From assembly GCF_900109745.1 (NCBI RefSeq), contig NZ_FOAV01000006.1, positions 62,001 through 126,000 on the forward strand: a DNA stretch of 64,000 nucleotides, read 5' to 3'. The translations under genes were made by a program, and so were the position numbers. Positions 50,943 through 62,868 of this stretch are shown piece by piece. The stretch's first letter is position 1. Every line of letters begins with the position of its first letter. This DNA comes from Roseateles sp. YR242 (GTDB lineage: Bacteria; Pseudomonadota; Gammaproteobacteria; Burkholderiales; Burkholderiaceae_C). The notes beneath the pieces were generated by a model. That model was not told the origin of the DNA and made no database searches. It worked only from the letters and a program-made list of their open reading frames with translations.

Positions 50943-52229
50943 TCAGGAGGCCGGCCGGCGCATGTGGCAGCTGGTCGGCTGTTCGGCCTGGGCGGCATCG
51001 AGATAACGCAGCGTGCGGAAGCCGTAGCCGGAACCCTCGTTATCGTGCGGAACACCTGCCTCGCCAGCCCGCCGCATGATGCTCACGTACAGCGGCTGCT
51101 GCAGTTGGTGGTCGGCGGGACGCATGAAGCCTTGGTGCGCCACCCCCAACGGCCGGCCGTCCAGTTTGAGGCCCTCCAGCGCCAGCGCCACGGCGCGGGG
51201 CTCGTCCGAGCCGGCCTTTTCCATCGCCGCCACCAGCATCTCCACCATCAGCTGCATGCGGGCATGCAGATAGTCGTGTTCCGGCTTGGGGAAGCGTTGG
51301 CGGAAAGCCGCATAGAAGCGCTCCGACGCGGCATCGCCCACGTTCGGATGCCATTCGGCGACCGCCAGCACCCGGTCCACCCCGGCCTCGCCCAGCACGC
51401 CAGGCACGCCCAGCGCGTTGCCATAAAACGTGTAGAAGCGGGTGTTCAGGCCCAGGTCCCTGGCGGACTTGATCAACAGCGTCAGGTCGTTGCCCCAGTT
51501 GCCGGTAAGCACCGCCTGGGCCCCGCTGGCGCGGATCTTGGTGGCGTAGGGCATGAAGTCCTTCACCCGGCCCAAGGGGTGGAGCTCGTCCCCGACAATC
51601 TGCAGGTCCGGCCGGCGCTGGGCCAGCATGGCCCTCGCCTTCTCGCGCAGGTGCTGGCCGAAGCTGTAGTCCTGGCCGATGAGATAGAGCTTCTTGAGCT
51701 GGCGGTCCTGGGCGATCACCTCGACCAGCGCCGCCAGGCGCATGTCCGTGTGAGCGTCGAAACGGAAGTGCCAGAAGCTGCACTGCTGCTCGGTGAGCAC
51801 CGGGTCCACGGCGGCGTAGTTCAGCAAGAGCGCGCGGTGTTGCGGATCCCGCTCGTTGTGCTTGTCCAGCGCGCTGATCAGCGCACTCGCCACCGCCGAA
51901 CTGTTGCCCTGCAGGACGACCTTGACGCCTTGGTCAGTGGCCGCACGCAGCATGGACAGCGACTCCTCCACGGAACCCTTGCTGTCAAAGCGCACCACCT
52001 CCAGCGGCCGGGCGCCGCCCGGCAGCTTCACGCCGCCCCGGGCATTGACCCGCTCGCTGGCCCAGACCAGGTTGCGAAAGACCGCCTCGCCGCCGTTGCC
52101 CAGCGGGCCGGAGAGGCCCTCCACCAGGCCCAGGCGGATCGGCTCCGCCGCCTGCACCGGCCAGGCGGCGCACAGCGAAAGGATCATCCCCCACAGCGCG
52201 TGTGCCAGGGCGCGATAACCAGCCTTCAT
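50943..52229 (-). CDS. ABC transporter substrate-binding protein (branched-chain amino acid type)
   Basis: A 428-residue periplasmic protein. ATG 52229 gives MKAGYRALAHAL and a signal peptide ending VQAAEPI. The mature part follows the leucine/isoleucine/valine-binding pattern: RLGLVEGLSGPLGNGGEAVFRNLVWASERVNARGG, GNSSAVASALISALDKHNERDP, DYSFGQHLREKARAML and TRFYTFYGNALGV. The start is one base past the stop of tsaD, so the two are likely co-transcribed. No permease or ATPase genes are near, so the partner transporter is elsewhere. Confidence 0.85.
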   Translation of the reverse strand: MKAGYRALAHALWGMILSLCAAWPVQAAEPIRLGLVEGLSGPLGNGGEAVFRNLVWASERVNARGGVKLPGGARPLEVVRFDSKGSVEESLSMLRAATDQGVKVVLQGNSSAVASALISALDKHNERDPQHRALLLNYAAVDPVLTEQQCSFWHFRFDAHTDMRLAALVEVIAQDRQLKKLYLIGQDYSFGQHLREKARAMLAQRRPDLQIVGDELHPLGRVKDFMPYATKIRASGAQAVLTGNWGNDLTLLIKSARDLGLNTRFYTFYGNALGVPGVLGEAGVDRVLAVAEWHPNVGDAASERFYAAFRQRFPKPEHDYLHARMQLMVEMLVAAMEKAGSDEPRAVALALEGLKLDGRPLGVAHQGFMRPADHQLQQPLYVSIMRRAGEAGVPHDNEGSGYGFRTLRYLDAAQAEQPTSCHMRRPAS

Positions 52230-52230
52230 C

Positions 52231-53271
52231 TCAGATCGCCGACAGGTCCCAACGGGGCTTGACCTCAAAACCACCGCCACGGGTCAACGCGGCCATGTCG
52301 CGCTGCAGCCGCAGCCCGGCGGCCAGCGCAATCATGGCGCCGTTGTCGGTACACAGGTGCAGCTCGGGATAGTGCACACGAATCTTGCGGCGCTCGCAGG
52401 CGGCATTCAACCGCTCGCGCAGATGCCGGTTGGCGCCCACGCCACCCGCCACCACCAGCCGCTTCAGGCCGGCCTCCTTCAGCGCCAGCAGGGCCTTCTT
52501 GACCAGCACCTCGACGATGGCCGCCTGTGTGGAGGCCGCCAGGTCAACCCGCTGCGCCTCGGTGATGCCGCCAGGCTGCTGCTCCAGCTTGCGCACCTGC
52601 GTCAGCACGGCCGTCTTGAGGCCGGCAAAGCTGAAGTCCGGCTTGCCGCTGTGCATCAGCGGGCGCGGCAGCGCAAAGGCTTCCGGGTTGCCACCTTCCG
52701 CCAGGCGGGAGAGATGCGGACCGCCCGGATACGGCAGGCCCAGCAGCTTGGCGGACTTGTCGAAAGCCTCGCCAGCGGCGTCGTCAATGGTTTCGCCAAG
52801 CAGCTCATAGCTGCCCACGTCGTCCACCCGCATCAGCTGCGTGTGGCCGCCGGAGACCAGCAGTGCCACGAAGGGAAACTCGGGCGGGTCGGCCGACAGG
52901 AAGGGCGACAGCAGGTGCCCCTCCAGGTGGTGCACACCCAGCACCGGGCGGTCCAGCGCCGCACCCAGCGACGCCGCCACCCCCGCGCCCACCAACAAGG
53001 CGCCGGCCAGGCCGGGGCCCTGCGTGTAGGCCACCACGTCCACATCCTGCAGCGACAGGCCGGCACCGGCCAGCACTTCGCGGGTCAGCGGCAGCACCCG
53101 GCGGATATGGTCACGCGAGGCCAGCTCCGGCACCACGCCGCCATAGGCTTGGTGCATGCTGATCTGGCTGTGCAGCGCGTGCGCAAGCAGGCGCGGCACG
53201 CCGTCGCCGGAAGCGTCCACCAGCGCTACGCCGGTTTCGTCGCAGGAAGATTCAATGCCGAGAACACGCAT
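52231..53271 (-). CDS. tsaD: tRNA N6-threonylcarbamoyladenosine transferase
   Basis: A 346-residue enzyme that attaches threonylcarbamoyl to A37 of ANN-decoding tRNAs with TsaB/TsaE. Landmarks are [19 protein letters not shown], the metal-binding [17 protein letters not shown] region, [25 protein letters not shown] and [14 protein letters not shown], and the C-terminal [14 protein letters not shown] and [13 protein letters not shown]. Length and start (ATG 53271) are typical. Confidence 0.96.
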   Translation of the reverse strand: MRVLGIESSCDETGVALVDASGDGVPRLLAHALHSQISMHQAYGGVVPELASRDHIRRVLPLTREVLAGAGLSLQDVDVVAYTQGPGLAGALLVGAGVAASLGAALDRPVLGVHHLEGHLLSPFLSADPPEFPFVALLVSGGHTQLMRVDDVGSYELLGETIDDAAGEAFDKSAKLLGLPYPGGPHLSRLAEGGNPEAFALPRPLMHSGKPDFSFAGLKTAVLTQVRKLEQQPGGITEAQRVDLAASTQAAIVEVLVKKALLALKEAGLKRLVVAGGVGANRHLRERLNAACERRKIRVHYPELHLCTDNGAMIALAAGLRLQRDMAALTRGGGFEVKPRWDLSAI

Positions 53272-53303
53272 GGGAGGGCTGGCGCCGAAGCTCAGTGAGG
53301 GTC

Positions 53304-53642
53304 TCAGTGATTTTCCTTGGCGTGATTGATCGAGTATTTGGGGATCTCGACCGTCACCGGCGTATTGGACAGGATGGCCTGACACGACAGGCGCGAATTG
53401 GGCTCCAGGCCCCACGCACGGTCCAGCATGTCCTCTTCGTCCTCTTCCATTTCGGAGAGCGAGGCGAAGCCTTCACGCACGATCACGTGGCAGGTGGTGC
53501 AGGCACAGACCTGGTCGCAGGCATGTTCGATCTCGACGCCGTTGTCCAGCAACGCCTCGCAGATGGAGGTACCGGGAGGCACTTCGAGCGAACGGCCCTC
53601 GGGGCAGTACTCGGGATGGGGAAGGATCTTGATGATGGTCAT
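53304..53642 (-). CDS. fdx: [2Fe-2S] ferredoxin of the isc system
   Basis: A 112-residue ferredoxin supplying electrons for Fe-S cluster assembly. Cluster ligands are in [13 protein letters not shown], with the fourth Cys in RLSCQAI, the pattern of isc-type ferredoxins. Start ATG 53642 ([12 protein letters not shown]). It lies 44 bases after hscA and is the last gene of the isc operon. Confidence 0.95.
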   Translation of the reverse strand: MTIIKILPHPEYCPEGRSLEVPPGTSICEALLDNGVEIEHACDQVCACTTCHVIVREGFASLSEMEEDEEDMLDRAWGLEPNSRLSCQAILSNTPVTVEIPKYSINHAKENH

Positions 53643-53686
53643 GGGGATTCCTGGGTCGGCCTGGGGTCTGGCGGGCACTGCCTGGG

Positions 53687-55543
<1,857 letters not shown>

Positions 55544-55610
55544 GGTGTGTCGGACTCTTTTGTTGTTCTGGAACTGCGGGGGAGACTGCGGAGAACGTTC
55601 GCCGGCAGGC

Positions 55611-56132
55611 TCAAGGCTGCTCAAGCGCCTCCAGGCGCTTGTCGATATCGGCACGGAATCGGGTGAGGAACATCAGGGCCCGCACGGACTGGGCGGCCTC
55701 GGCGGGCTGGTTGCTGTCGTCCAGGGCGCGGCCGGCCTGGGCCAGCAGCGCCCGTTCGCGCTCAGCCACCTGGCGATCGATGGCCAGGATGGCCTCCATG
55801 CCACCGGCCTCCTCCAGCGACTCACGCCACTCCATCTGTTCCATCAGGAAGGCGGGCGGCATGCTGGTGTTCTCGTTGGCCTGGATGGGCGCACCCCGCA
55901 GCTCGCACAGGTAGGCGGCGCGCTTGAGGGGATCCTTGAGCCGCTGGTAGGCCTCGTTCACCCGCAGCGACCATTGCATGGCCAGGCGTTGAGACGCGGC
56001 GCCGTCCGCCGTGAATCGGTCCGGATGCACCTTGGCCACCAGCGCCTTCCAGCGTGTGGCGATGTCGGCGCCGTCCTGCTCGAAACGAGCGGGCAAGCCG
56101 AAGAGCAGGAAGTCGTCGTCGTCCAGTTTCAC
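55611..56132 (-). CDS. hscB: J-type co-chaperone HscB
   Basis: A 173-residue protein with a J-domain ([17 protein letters not shown]..., HPDRF) and a C-terminal helical bundle that binds IscU. HPD is at about 36-38. It stimulates the HscA ATPase. A terminator-like hairpin separates it from iscA upstream; hscA starts 67 bases downstream. Confidence 0.96.
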   Translation of the reverse strand: MKLDDDDFLLFGLPARFEQDGADIATRWKALVAKVHPDRFTADGAASQRLAMQWSLRVNEAYQRLKDPLKRAAYLCELRGAPIQANENTSMPPAFLMEQMEWRESLEEAGGMEAILAIDRQVAERERALLAQAGRALDDSNQPAEAAQSVRALMFLTRFRADIDKRLEALEQP

Positions 56133-56198
56133 GGGCTGATGCGATTCACGGATTCACGGGCATGGAGATCGGGCAGGCACGGAGGGCGGCAAGAATGC

Positions 56199-56224
56199 AA
56201 AAAGCGCGGCGTCTCCACCGCGCT
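56199..56224 (-). terminator. terminator-like hairpin inside the isc operon, between iscA and hscB
   Basis: On the minus strand AGCGCGG, an eight-base loop and CCGCGCT form a perfect seven-base stem followed directly by TTTTTGC. It lies 35 bases after the iscA stop and 66 bases before hscB, so it may act as an attenuator that lowers hscBA-fdx relative to iscRSUA. Confidence 0.65.
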
Positions 56225-56259
56225 ACATGCCCTTCAGCACCCACCCAACCGGGAGGGAT

Positions 56260-56583
56260 TCAGATCCGGAAGGACTCGCCGCAGCCGCAGCGGTCTTTTT
56301 CACGCGGGTTGCGGAACTTGAAGCCTTCATTCAGGCCTTCGCGGACGAAGTCCAGCTCGGTGCCGTCCAGGTAGGGCAGGCTCTTGGGGTCCACCAGCAC
56401 CTTCACGCCATGGCCTTCGAAGATCACGTCATCCGGCGTGACCTCATCGGCATATTCAAGCTTGTAGGCCAGGCCGGAGCAGCCCGTGGTCTTCACGCCC
56501 AGGCGCACACCCACGCCACGTCCCCGTTTGGAGATGTAGCGCGTCACGTGGCGGGCTGCGGCTTCAGTCAGAGTGACAGACAT
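56260..56583 (-). CDS. iscA: iron-sulfur cluster assembly protein IscA
   Basis: A 107-residue A-type carrier. The three conserved Cys are in TTGCSGLAY and the C-terminal DRCGCGESF. It accepts clusters or iron for delivery to apo-proteins. Start ATG 56583; gap to iscU is 22 bases. Confidence 0.97.
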   Translation of the reverse strand: MSVTLTEAAARHVTRYISKRGRGVGVRLGVKTTGCSGLAYKLEYADEVTPDDVIFEGHGVKVLVDPKSLPYLDGTELDFVREGLNEGFKFRNPREKDRCGCGESFRI

Positions 56584-56605
56584 GATGGATTCCGTCCCGC
56601 CCGCC

Positions 56606-56992
56606 TTATTGGAGGTGCTTGGCGCGGTAGTCGTCCACGGCCGCCTTGATGGCGTCCTCGGCCAGGATCGAGCAGTGGATCTTGACCGGCGGCAGCGCCA
56701 GTTCTTCGGCGATGTGGGTGTTTTTGATGGAGAGGGCTTCGTCCAGCGACTTGCCCTTCACCCACTCCGTCACCAGCGAACTGGAGGCGATGGCCGAACC
56801 ACAGCCGTAGGTCTTGAACTTGGCGTCCTCGATCAGGCCGGTGGCCGGGTTCACCTTGATCTGCAGCTTCATCACGTCGCCGCAGGCCGGTGCGCCCACC
56901 ATGCCGGTACCCACCGATTCGTCACCCTTTTCGAAACCGCCGACATTGCGCGGGTTTTCGTAGTGGTCGATGACTTTTTCACTGTATGCCAT
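56606..56992 (-). CDS. iscU: Fe-S cluster scaffold IscU
   Basis: A 128-residue scaffold on which IscS builds [2Fe-2S] clusters. Conserved Cys occur in [22 protein letters not shown] and IHCSILAED; the HscA-recognition LPPVK follows as LPPVKIHC. Start ATG 56992 ([18 protein letters not shown]). Confidence 0.98.
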   Translation of the reverse strand: MAYSEKVIDHYENPRNVGGFEKGDESVGTGMVGAPACGDVMKLQIKVNPATGLIEDAKFKTYGCGSAIASSSLVTEWVKGKSLDEALSIKNTHIAEELALPPVKIHCSILAEDAIKAAVDDYRAKHLQ

Positions 56993-57043
56993 GGTCGTTC
57001 TCCAACGTCTTTCTTGTGTGCCCGATGCGTCGTTCAGCGGCGA

Positions 57044-58264
57044 TCAGTGGGCGGCCCACTGGATGGTGCTGATGTCAACGCCTTCCTTGTACATGTCCCA
57101 GAGCGGCGAGAGCTCGCGCAGCTTGGAAACCCTATCCTTCAGGAGGGAGACCGCGTAGTCGATCTCTTCTTCCGTGGTGAAGCGGCCAATGGTCATGCGC
57201 AGCGAGGAATGCGCCAGCTCGTCGCTGCGGCCCAGGGCGCGCAGCACATAGCTGGGTTCCAGGCTGGCCGAGGTGCAGGCCGAACCCGAGGACACGGCAA
57301 TGCCCTTGATGCCCATGATGAGCGACTCGCCTTCGACGAAGTTGAAGGAGGCGTTGACGTTGTGCGGCACGCGGCGGGTCAGATCGCCGTTGATGAAGAC
57401 CTGCTCGATGTCCTTCAGGCCGTCCAGCAGGCGTTGCTGCAGCGCCTTGATGCGGGGCAGTTCGCTGGCCATCTCCTCGCGGGCGATGCGGAAGGCCTCG
57501 CCCATGCCGACGATCTGGTGCGTGGGCAGCGTGCCCGAACGCAGGCCGCGCTCATGGCCACCGCCGTGCATCTGGGCTTCCAGACGCACGCGCGGCTTGC
57601 GGCGAACATACAGCGCGCCGATGCCCTTGGGGCCGTAGCTCTTGTGAGAGGCCAGGCTCAGCAGATCCACCGGCAGCGTGGCCATGTCGATCTCGACCTT
57701 GCCGGTGGCCTGGGCTGCGTCCACGTGGAAGACGATGCCCTTCTCGCGGCACAGCGTGCCGATGGCCGGGATGTCCTGGATCACGCCGATCTCGTTGTTC
57801 ACGAACATCACGGAGATCAGGATGGTGTCGGGACGGATGGCCGCCTTGAGCACGTCCAGGTCGATCAGCCCGTTTTCCTGCACATCCAGATAAGTCACCT
57901 CGAAGCCCTGGCGCTCCAGCTCACGGGTGGTGTCCAGCACCGCCTTGTGCTCGGTCTTGATGGTGATGAGGTGCTTGCCGCGGCTCTTGTAGAACTGCGC
58001 GGCCCCCTTGATGGCGAGGTTGTTGGACTCGGTGGCACCGGAGGTCCAGACGATCTCGCGGGGGTCGGCATTGATGAGGGCGGCGACCTGGCCGCGCGCC
58101 TTCTCCACCGCTTCCTCCGCTTCCCACCCCCAGGCATGGCTACGCGATGCCGGGTTGCCGAAATGCTCGCGCAACCAGGGAATCATGGCGTCCACGACGC
58201 GCGGGTCGACCGGCGTGGTGGCGCCGTAGTCCATGTAGATGGGGAAATGCGGGGTCATGTCCAT
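57044..58264 (-). CDS. iscS: cysteine desulfurase IscS
   Basis: A 406-residue PLP enzyme releasing sulfur from cysteine for cluster and tRNA thiolation. The PLP Lys is in [12 protein letters not shown] and the catalytic Cys in [21 protein letters not shown]. The start ATG 58264 is only 22 bases after iscR. Confidence 0.98.
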   Translation of the reverse strand: MDMTPHFPIYMDYGATTPVDPRVVDAMIPWLREHFGNPASRSHAWGWEAEEAVEKARGQVAALINADPREIVWTSGATESNNLAIKGAAQFYKSRGKHLITIKTEHKAVLDTTRELERQGFEVTYLDVQENGLIDLDVLKAAIRPDTILISVMFVNNEIGVIQDIPAIGTLCREKGIVFHVDAAQATGKVEIDMATLPVDLLSLASHKSYGPKGIGALYVRRKPRVRLEAQMHGGGHERGLRSGTLPTHQIVGMGEAFRIAREEMASELPRIKALQQRLLDGLKDIEQVFINGDLTRRVPHNVNASFNFVEGESLIMGIKGIAVSSGSACTSASLEPSYVLRALGRSDELAHSSLRMTIGRFTTEEEIDYAVSLLKDRVSKLRELSPLWDMYKEGVDISTIQWAAH

Positions 58265-58286
58265 GGGAACAGTTCTTCTTGTTGCT

Positions 58287-58820
58287 TCACTTGCTCAGGG
58301 CATTGCCCAGGGCGAACACGGAATTGGGCGCGGTGATGCGGATCGGCTTGACGACCGGCGTGCTGGAGATGGCGCGCTTGATGGGAGCCTCTTCCACCGT
58401 GACACCCTTGGCGAGCTGGTCGTCCACCAGCTTGCGCAAGGTGACGGAGTCGAGGTACTCGATCATCTTGTTGTTCAGCGCGGTCCACAGGTCGTGCGTG
58501 ATGCAGCGGCCGGTGTCGTCACCCATGCAGTTTTCCTTGCCACCGCAGCCCGTGGCGTCGATGGGCTCATCCACGGCGACGATGATGTCGGCCACGGTGA
58601 TTTCGTCCGAGCGACGGCCCAGCGAGTAACCGCCGCCCGGCCCACGGGTGCTTTCGACCAGTTGGTGGCGACGGAGCTTGCCGAACAGCTGCTCCAGATA
58701 AGACAACGAAATCTGCTGGCGTTGGCTGATTGCCGCTAGCGCGACGGGGCCGCTGTTTTCACGCAGCGCCAAATCAATCATCGCGGTAACGGCAAAACGA
58801 CCCTTGGTGGTGAGACGCAT
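58287..58820 (-). CDS. iscR: Fe-S cluster assembly transcriptional repressor IscR
   Basis: A 177-residue Rrf2-type regulator that senses cluster supply. The helix-turn-helix is in [38 protein letters not shown] and the cluster ligands are the Cys of [22 protein letters not shown]. It represses the isc operon when holding a cluster. Start ATG 58820 with AAGGAGA upstream. Its leader contains two perfect dyads (58867-58882 and 58893-58912). Confidence 0.97.
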   Translation of the reverse strand: MRLTTKGRFAVTAMIDLALRENSGPVALAAISQRQQISLSYLEQLFGKLRRHQLVESTRGPGGGYSLGRRSDEITVADIIVAVDEPIDATGCGGKENCMGDDTGRCITHDLWTALNNKMIEYLDSVTLRKLVDDQLAKGVTVEEAPIKRAISSTPVVKPIRITAPNSVFALGNALSK

Positions 58821-58904
58821 CGAACTTCTCCTTGGCCATTGATGGCATCAGGACCTTGAGGCGACAGCCCGACACGTCGGGCCGACTCACGGAGCAGGGT
58901 TAAC

Positions 58905-58945
58905 CCCCTGCTATGTCCGAGCATTCTACTAGGTTAAGCAACGGC
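58905..58945 (-). promoter_or_regulatory. candidate isc operon promoter/IscR site
   Basis: On the minus strand the segment contains TAGAAT (58923-58928) as a possible -10 and an AACCTAGTAG...GCTCGGACAT tract that partly recalls IscR type 1 sites, but spacing does not fit the E. coli consensus well. It is 85-125 bases upstream of iscR. Assignment is tentative. Confidence 0.3.
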
Positions 58946-58958
58946 CTGCCGGGCTAAC

Positions 58959-59002
58959 CCCAAGACGGGCCCCAGAGCCCCTGCTCCAGGCGGGGTCTTG
59001 GG
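58959..59002 (-). terminator. possible uvrB terminator
   Basis: CCCAAGAC and GTCTTGGG are inverted with a 28-base GC-rich loop, 20 bases past the uvrB stop. There is no T tract. Confidence 0.35.
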
Positions 59003-59021
59003 CCGCCCGGGGGGGGCCGGC

Positions 59022-61208
59022 TCAGCCCTTGGCGCTGGTGATGGGCACCACGTTGTCGTGCACCGCAGCCCCAAAGGCTTGCTCCTTGAGCTGGGCCAGT
59101 TGATCCCGCAGCCGCGCGGCCTTCTCGAATTCGAGGTTGCGCGCGTGCTCCAGCATCTGCTTTTCCAGCAGGGTGATGCGCTTGCTCAGGTCCTTTTCGC
59201 TCAGGCCCTCGACCTCGGCCGCCTGCTCGATCAGCTTGGCGTCATCGCGGCCCGGCTTGTCGCTGTAGACGCCGTCGATGAGTTCCTTGATGCGCTTCAC
59301 CACACCGCGTGGCGTGATGCCGTTGGCCGCATTGAATTCAATCTGCTTGGCACGGCGGCGTTCGGTTTCGCCGATGGCCTTGCGCATGGACTCGGTGATG
59401 CGGTCCGCGTAGAGGATGGCCTTGCCATTGACATTGCGGGCCGCGCGGCCAATGGTCTGGATCAGGCTGCGTTCAGCGCGCAGGAAACCTTCCTTGTCGG
59501 CATCCAGGATGGCCACCAGGGAGACTTCCGGGATGTCCAGCCCCTCGCGCAGCAGGTTGATGCCCACCAGCACGTCAAAGGTGCCCAGTCGCAGGTCCCG
59601 CAGGATCTCCACCCGTTCCACCGTCTCCACGTCCGAGTGCAGGTAACGAACCTTCACACCGTTGTCGCCGAGGTATTCGGTCAACTGCTCGGCCATGCGC
59701 TTGGTCAGCGTCGTGATCAGCACCCGCTCATTGATCACCACACGGTCACGGATCTCCTGCAGCACGTCGTCCACCTGGTGGGTGGCCGGCCGGACTTCGA
59801 CCAGCGGATCCACCAGGCCGGTGGGCCGCACCAACTGTTCGACCACCTGGCCAGCCTGGCGCTTCTCGTAATCCCCCGGCGTGGCGGAGACAAAGATGGC
59901 CTGGCGCATCTTGCGCTCGTACTCCTCGAACTTCAGGGGGCGGTTGTCCATGGCCGAAGGCAAGCGGAAGCCGAACTCCACCAAGGTGCTCTTGCGGGCC
60001 CGGTCACCGTTGTACATGCCCCCGAACTGGCCGATCAGCACGTGGCTTTCGTCCAGGAACATCAGCGCATCGGGCGGCAGGTAGTCCACCAGCGTGGGCG
60101 GCGGCTCGCCGGGCGCGGCGCCCGAGAGGTGGCGGGTGTAGTTCTCGATGCCCTTGCAATGACCCACTTCCTGCAGCATCTCCAGGTCGAAACGGGTGCG
60201 CTGCTCCAGCCGCTGCGCCTCCACCAGCTTGCCTTCCTTGATGAAGAAGGCCACACGTTCGCGCAGCTCCTCCTTGATCGTCTCCATCGCGGCCACCACG
60301 CGGTCGCGCGGGGTGACGTAATGGCTGGAGGGGTAGACGGTGAAACGGGGGATCTTCTGGCGGATCTGGCCCGTCAGCGGGTCAAACAGCTGCAGCCCCT
60401 CCACCTCGTCATCAAAGAGCTCGATGCGCAGGGCCAGCTCCGAGTGTTCGGACGGGAACACGTCGATGGTGTCACCGCGCACGCGGAAGTGCCCGCGGGT
60501 GAATTCCATCTCGTTGCGGGTGTACTGCATGCGCACCAGCTGGGCGATCACATCGCGCTGACCCATCTTGTCGCCAATGCGCAGCGTCATCACCATCTGG
60601 TGGTAGTCGCTCGGGTTGCCAATACCGTAGATGGCCGACACGGAGGCCACGATCACGACATCCCGGCGCTCCAGCAGGCTCTTGGTGCAGGACAGGCGCA
60701 ACTGCTCGATCTGCTCGTTGATCGCGCTGTCCTTCTCGATGAAGAGATCGCGCTGCGGCACATAGGCCTCAGGCTGGTAATAGTCGTAGTAGCTGACGAA
60801 ATATTCCACCGCGTTGCGGGGGAAAAACTCGCGGAATTCGCTGTAAAGCTGGGCCGCCAGCGTCTTGTTGGGCGCAAACACGATGGCCGGCCGCCCCAGA
60901 CGGGCGATGGTGTTGGCCATGGTGAAGGTCTTGCCCGAGCCGGTCACGCCCAGCAGGGTCTGGTAGCTGAGGCCGTCGTGCACGCCTTCGACCAGCTGCT
61001 GGATGGCCGCGGGCTGGTCTCCGGCGGGCGGATAGGGCTGGAAGAGCTGGAAGGGAGAGCCTTCGAAAGAGACGAATTCGCCCTTCGGAAACTCGCCATC
61101 GGCCACGGCGATATCAGCGCCCTGGCCCTCTGAATGAATGCCTGCAGCCGCTGCGGTGCTGGCACCGCTGGCAGGCTTGGAGGTCTTGGCAACTGTGGTA
61201 CGACTCAT
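59022..61208 (-). CDS. uvrB: excinuclease ABC subunit B
   Basis: A 728-residue DNA repair helicase-like protein that verifies damage with UvrA and recruits UvrC. Walker A is [13 protein letters not shown], the beta-hairpin is [17 protein letters not shown]-like motif is MFLDESHV, helicase motifs [14 protein letters not shown] and the UvrC-binding C-terminal helix pair ([14 protein letters not shown]). Start ATG 61208; a 40-residue Ala/Gly/Ser-rich lead precedes the normal start of the fold. Confidence 0.97.
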   Translation of the reverse strand: MSRTTVAKTSKPASGASTAAAAGIHSEGQGADIAVADGEFPKGEFVSFEGSPFQLFQPYPPAGDQPAAIQQLVEGVHDGLSYQTLLGVTGSGKTFTMANTIARLGRPAIVFAPNKTLAAQLYSEFREFFPRNAVEYFVSYYDYYQPEAYVPQRDLFIEKDSAINEQIEQLRLSCTKSLLERRDVVIVASVSAIYGIGNPSDYHQMVMTLRIGDKMGQRDVIAQLVRMQYTRNEMEFTRGHFRVRGDTIDVFPSEHSELALRIELFDDEVEGLQLFDPLTGQIRQKIPRFTVYPSSHYVTPRDRVVAAMETIKEELRERVAFFIKEGKLVEAQRLEQRTRFDLEMLQEVGHCKGIENYTRHLSGAAPGEPPPTLVDYLPPDALMFLDESHVLIGQFGGMYNGDRARKSTLVEFGFRLPSAMDNRPLKFEEYERKMRQAIFVSATPGDYEKRQAGQVVEQLVRPTGLVDPLVEVRPATHQVDDVLQEIRDRVVINERVLITTLTKRMAEQLTEYLGDNGVKVRYLHSDVETVERVEILRDLRLGTFDVLVGINLLREGLDIPEVSLVAILDADKEGFLRAERSLIQTIGRAARNVNGKAILYADRITESMRKAIGETERRRAKQIEFNAANGITPRGVVKRIKELIDGVYSDKPGRDDAKLIEQAAEVEGLSEKDLSKRITLLEKQMLEHARNLEFEKAARLRDQLAQLKEQAFGAAVHDNVVPITSAKG

Positions 61209-61387
61209 CGGGTAATCCCTGGGCAACGCCCATTCCCTGCCTACAATCGACAGGCTGCGTTGGTCACTCAATTCAACAGCGTAGCAAACCCGTCAAACTT
61301 GCTCCCCGCTCTGGTTGGCTTGGCGCCCGGCAATTGTCGCGCTCGCTCGTGCCAACGTAGTGTCAGGACACCTGTCAGGAAATCCTC

Positions 61388-62590
61388 ATGTCCCTGTTCG
61401 CCGCCGTCGCCATGGCCCCCCGCGACCCCATCCTGGGGCTGAATGAGCAATTCAATGCCGACCCCAACCCCAGCAAGGTGAATCTGGGCGTGGGTGTCTA
61501 TTACGACGACAACGGCAAGCTTCCCCTGCTGGGCTGCGTGGCCGCAGCCGAGGCGCAGATGTTGGCAGCCCCCAAGGCCCGCGGCTACCTGCCCATCGAC
61601 GGCATCGCCGCCTACGACCAGGCCGTGCAGGCACTGGTGTTTGGCGCCGGTTCCGACGTGGTGAAGAACAAGCGCGTGGCCACGGTGCAGGCGCTCGGCG
61701 GCACTGGCGGCCTGAAAGTGGGCGCGGATTTCCTCAAGCGGCTGAACCCCTCGGCCCAGGTGCTGATTTCCGACCCGTCCTGGGAAAACCACCGCGCGCT
61801 GTTCACCAACGCCGGCTTCCCGGTCGAGACCTATCCCTACTACGACGCCGCCAACCGCGGTATCAACTTCGACGGCATGCTGGGCGCGCTCAAGGCCGCA
61901 CCGGCCGGCACCATCGTGGTGTTGCACGCCTGCTGCCACAACCCGACGGGTTACGACCTGACGTCCGCCCAATGGGACCAGGTGGTCGAGGCCGTCAAGT
62001 CGGCCGGCCTGGTGGCCTTCCTGGACATGGCCTACCAGGGCTTTGGGGAAGGCATCGCCGAAGACGGCGCCGTGGTGCAGCAGTTCCTGGCCGCCGGCCT
62101 GGACTTCTTTGTGTCCACCAGCTTCTCCAAGAGCTTCTCGCTCTACGGCGAACGCGTGGGCGCCCTGAGCGTGGTGTGCAGCAGTGCCGAAGAAACCACC
62201 AAGGTGCTGAGCCAGCTCAAGATTGTCATCCGCACCAACTATTCCAACCCGCCGACCCATGGCGCCCAGGTGGTGGCCACGGTGCTGTCCACCCCGGCCC
62301 TGCGTGCCCAGTGGGAAGAAGAACTGGCCGGCATGCGTACACGCATCCGCCAGATGCGTGAAGCGCTGGTGCTGGAACTCAAGGCCGCCGGCATCTCGGA
62401 AGACCTGAGCTTTGTCACCCGTCAGAAGGGCATGTTCAGCTACTCCGGCCTCAGCGTGGAGCAGATGCAGCGCCTGCGCGGCGAGTTCGGTGTCTATGGC
62501 GTGGACTCGGGCCGCATCTGCGTGGCCGCACTGAACAGCAAGAACATCAAGGCGGTGGCCGCAGCGATTGCGGCGGTCAAGAAGGGCTGA
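61388..62590 (+). CDS. tyrB: aromatic/aspartate amino acid aminotransferase
   Basis: A 400-residue class I PLP aminotransferase. The PLP Lys is in STSFSKSFSLYGERVGALSV; GGTGGLKVGADFL, DPSWENHRALF and HNPTGYDL are conserved. It converts aromatic or acidic amino acids to 2-oxo acids. The distinction between tyrB and aspC cannot be made by eye. It is divergent from uvrB. Confidence 0.9.
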   Translation: MSLFAAVAMAPRDPILGLNEQFNADPNPSKVNLGVGVYYDDNGKLPLLGCVAAAEAQMLAAPKARGYLPIDGIAAYDQAVQALVFGAGSDVVKNKRVATVQALGGTGGLKVGADFLKRLNPSAQVLISDPSWENHRALFTNAGFPVETYPYYDAANRGINFDGMLGALKAAPAGTIVVLHACCHNPTGYDLTSAQWDQVVEAVKSAGLVAFLDMAYQGFGEGIAEDGAVVQQFLAAGLDFFVSTSFSKSFSLYGERVGALSVVCSSAEETTKVLSQLKIVIRTNYSNPPTHGAQVVATVLSTPALRAQWEEELAGMRTRIRQMREALVLELKAAGISEDLSFVTRQKGMFSYSGLSVEQMQRLRGEFGVYGVDSGRICVAALNSKNIKAVAAAIAAVKKG

Positions 62591-62641
62591 AAAGCCCTCA
62601 GACAGCCCGCCTGAGCGGCACTGGGGCAACAAAAGCCTCCC

Positions 62642-62684
62642 ACCGGGGCCGTCCTGCGAAAGCGGGCCGGCCCCGGGTCTTTTT
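62642..62684 (+). terminator. Rho-independent terminator of the aminotransferase gene
   Basis: ACCGGGGCCG and CGGCCCCGGGT form a strong stem (with an inner CCTGC..GCGGG helix) followed by CTTTTT, about 55 bases after the stop. Confidence 0.88.
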
Positions 62685-62868
62685 CCGGGAGCTGTGTGAC
62701 GAAAATCCCACCTCCTCGCTTCTGGCCGCCCTCCTGGCTGCGCAGTTGACGCGACTCAGGCGGACACTGAGCCTGCCGCAGGCCTAGAATTGCTGCGTTG
62801 CACAATGCACAGAGGCATGCGCCTCGTCCTCCGTCTCCCGTCCACCGGTCCTCCGCAGGGGTAGCCAG

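Noticed and set aside
56573-58336. 587-codon open frame antisense to iscU/iscS
   Set aside because: Lies entirely over two certain genes and has low-complexity Asp/Gly/His/Val composition.
58905-58945. Canonical E. coli-type IscR box
   Set aside because: The TTAAC and TCGG parts are about 12 bases apart rather than 8; kept only as a tentative promoter region.
58998-61133. 711-codon open frame antisense to uvrB
   Set aside because: A shadow frame of a GC-rich gene; it is Gln/His/Leu-rich and lacks any motif.
61209-61387. LexA-like box upstream of uvrB (CTG...CAG)
   Set aside because: The half sites are 11 bases apart instead of 10 and the inner bases do not fit the consensus.
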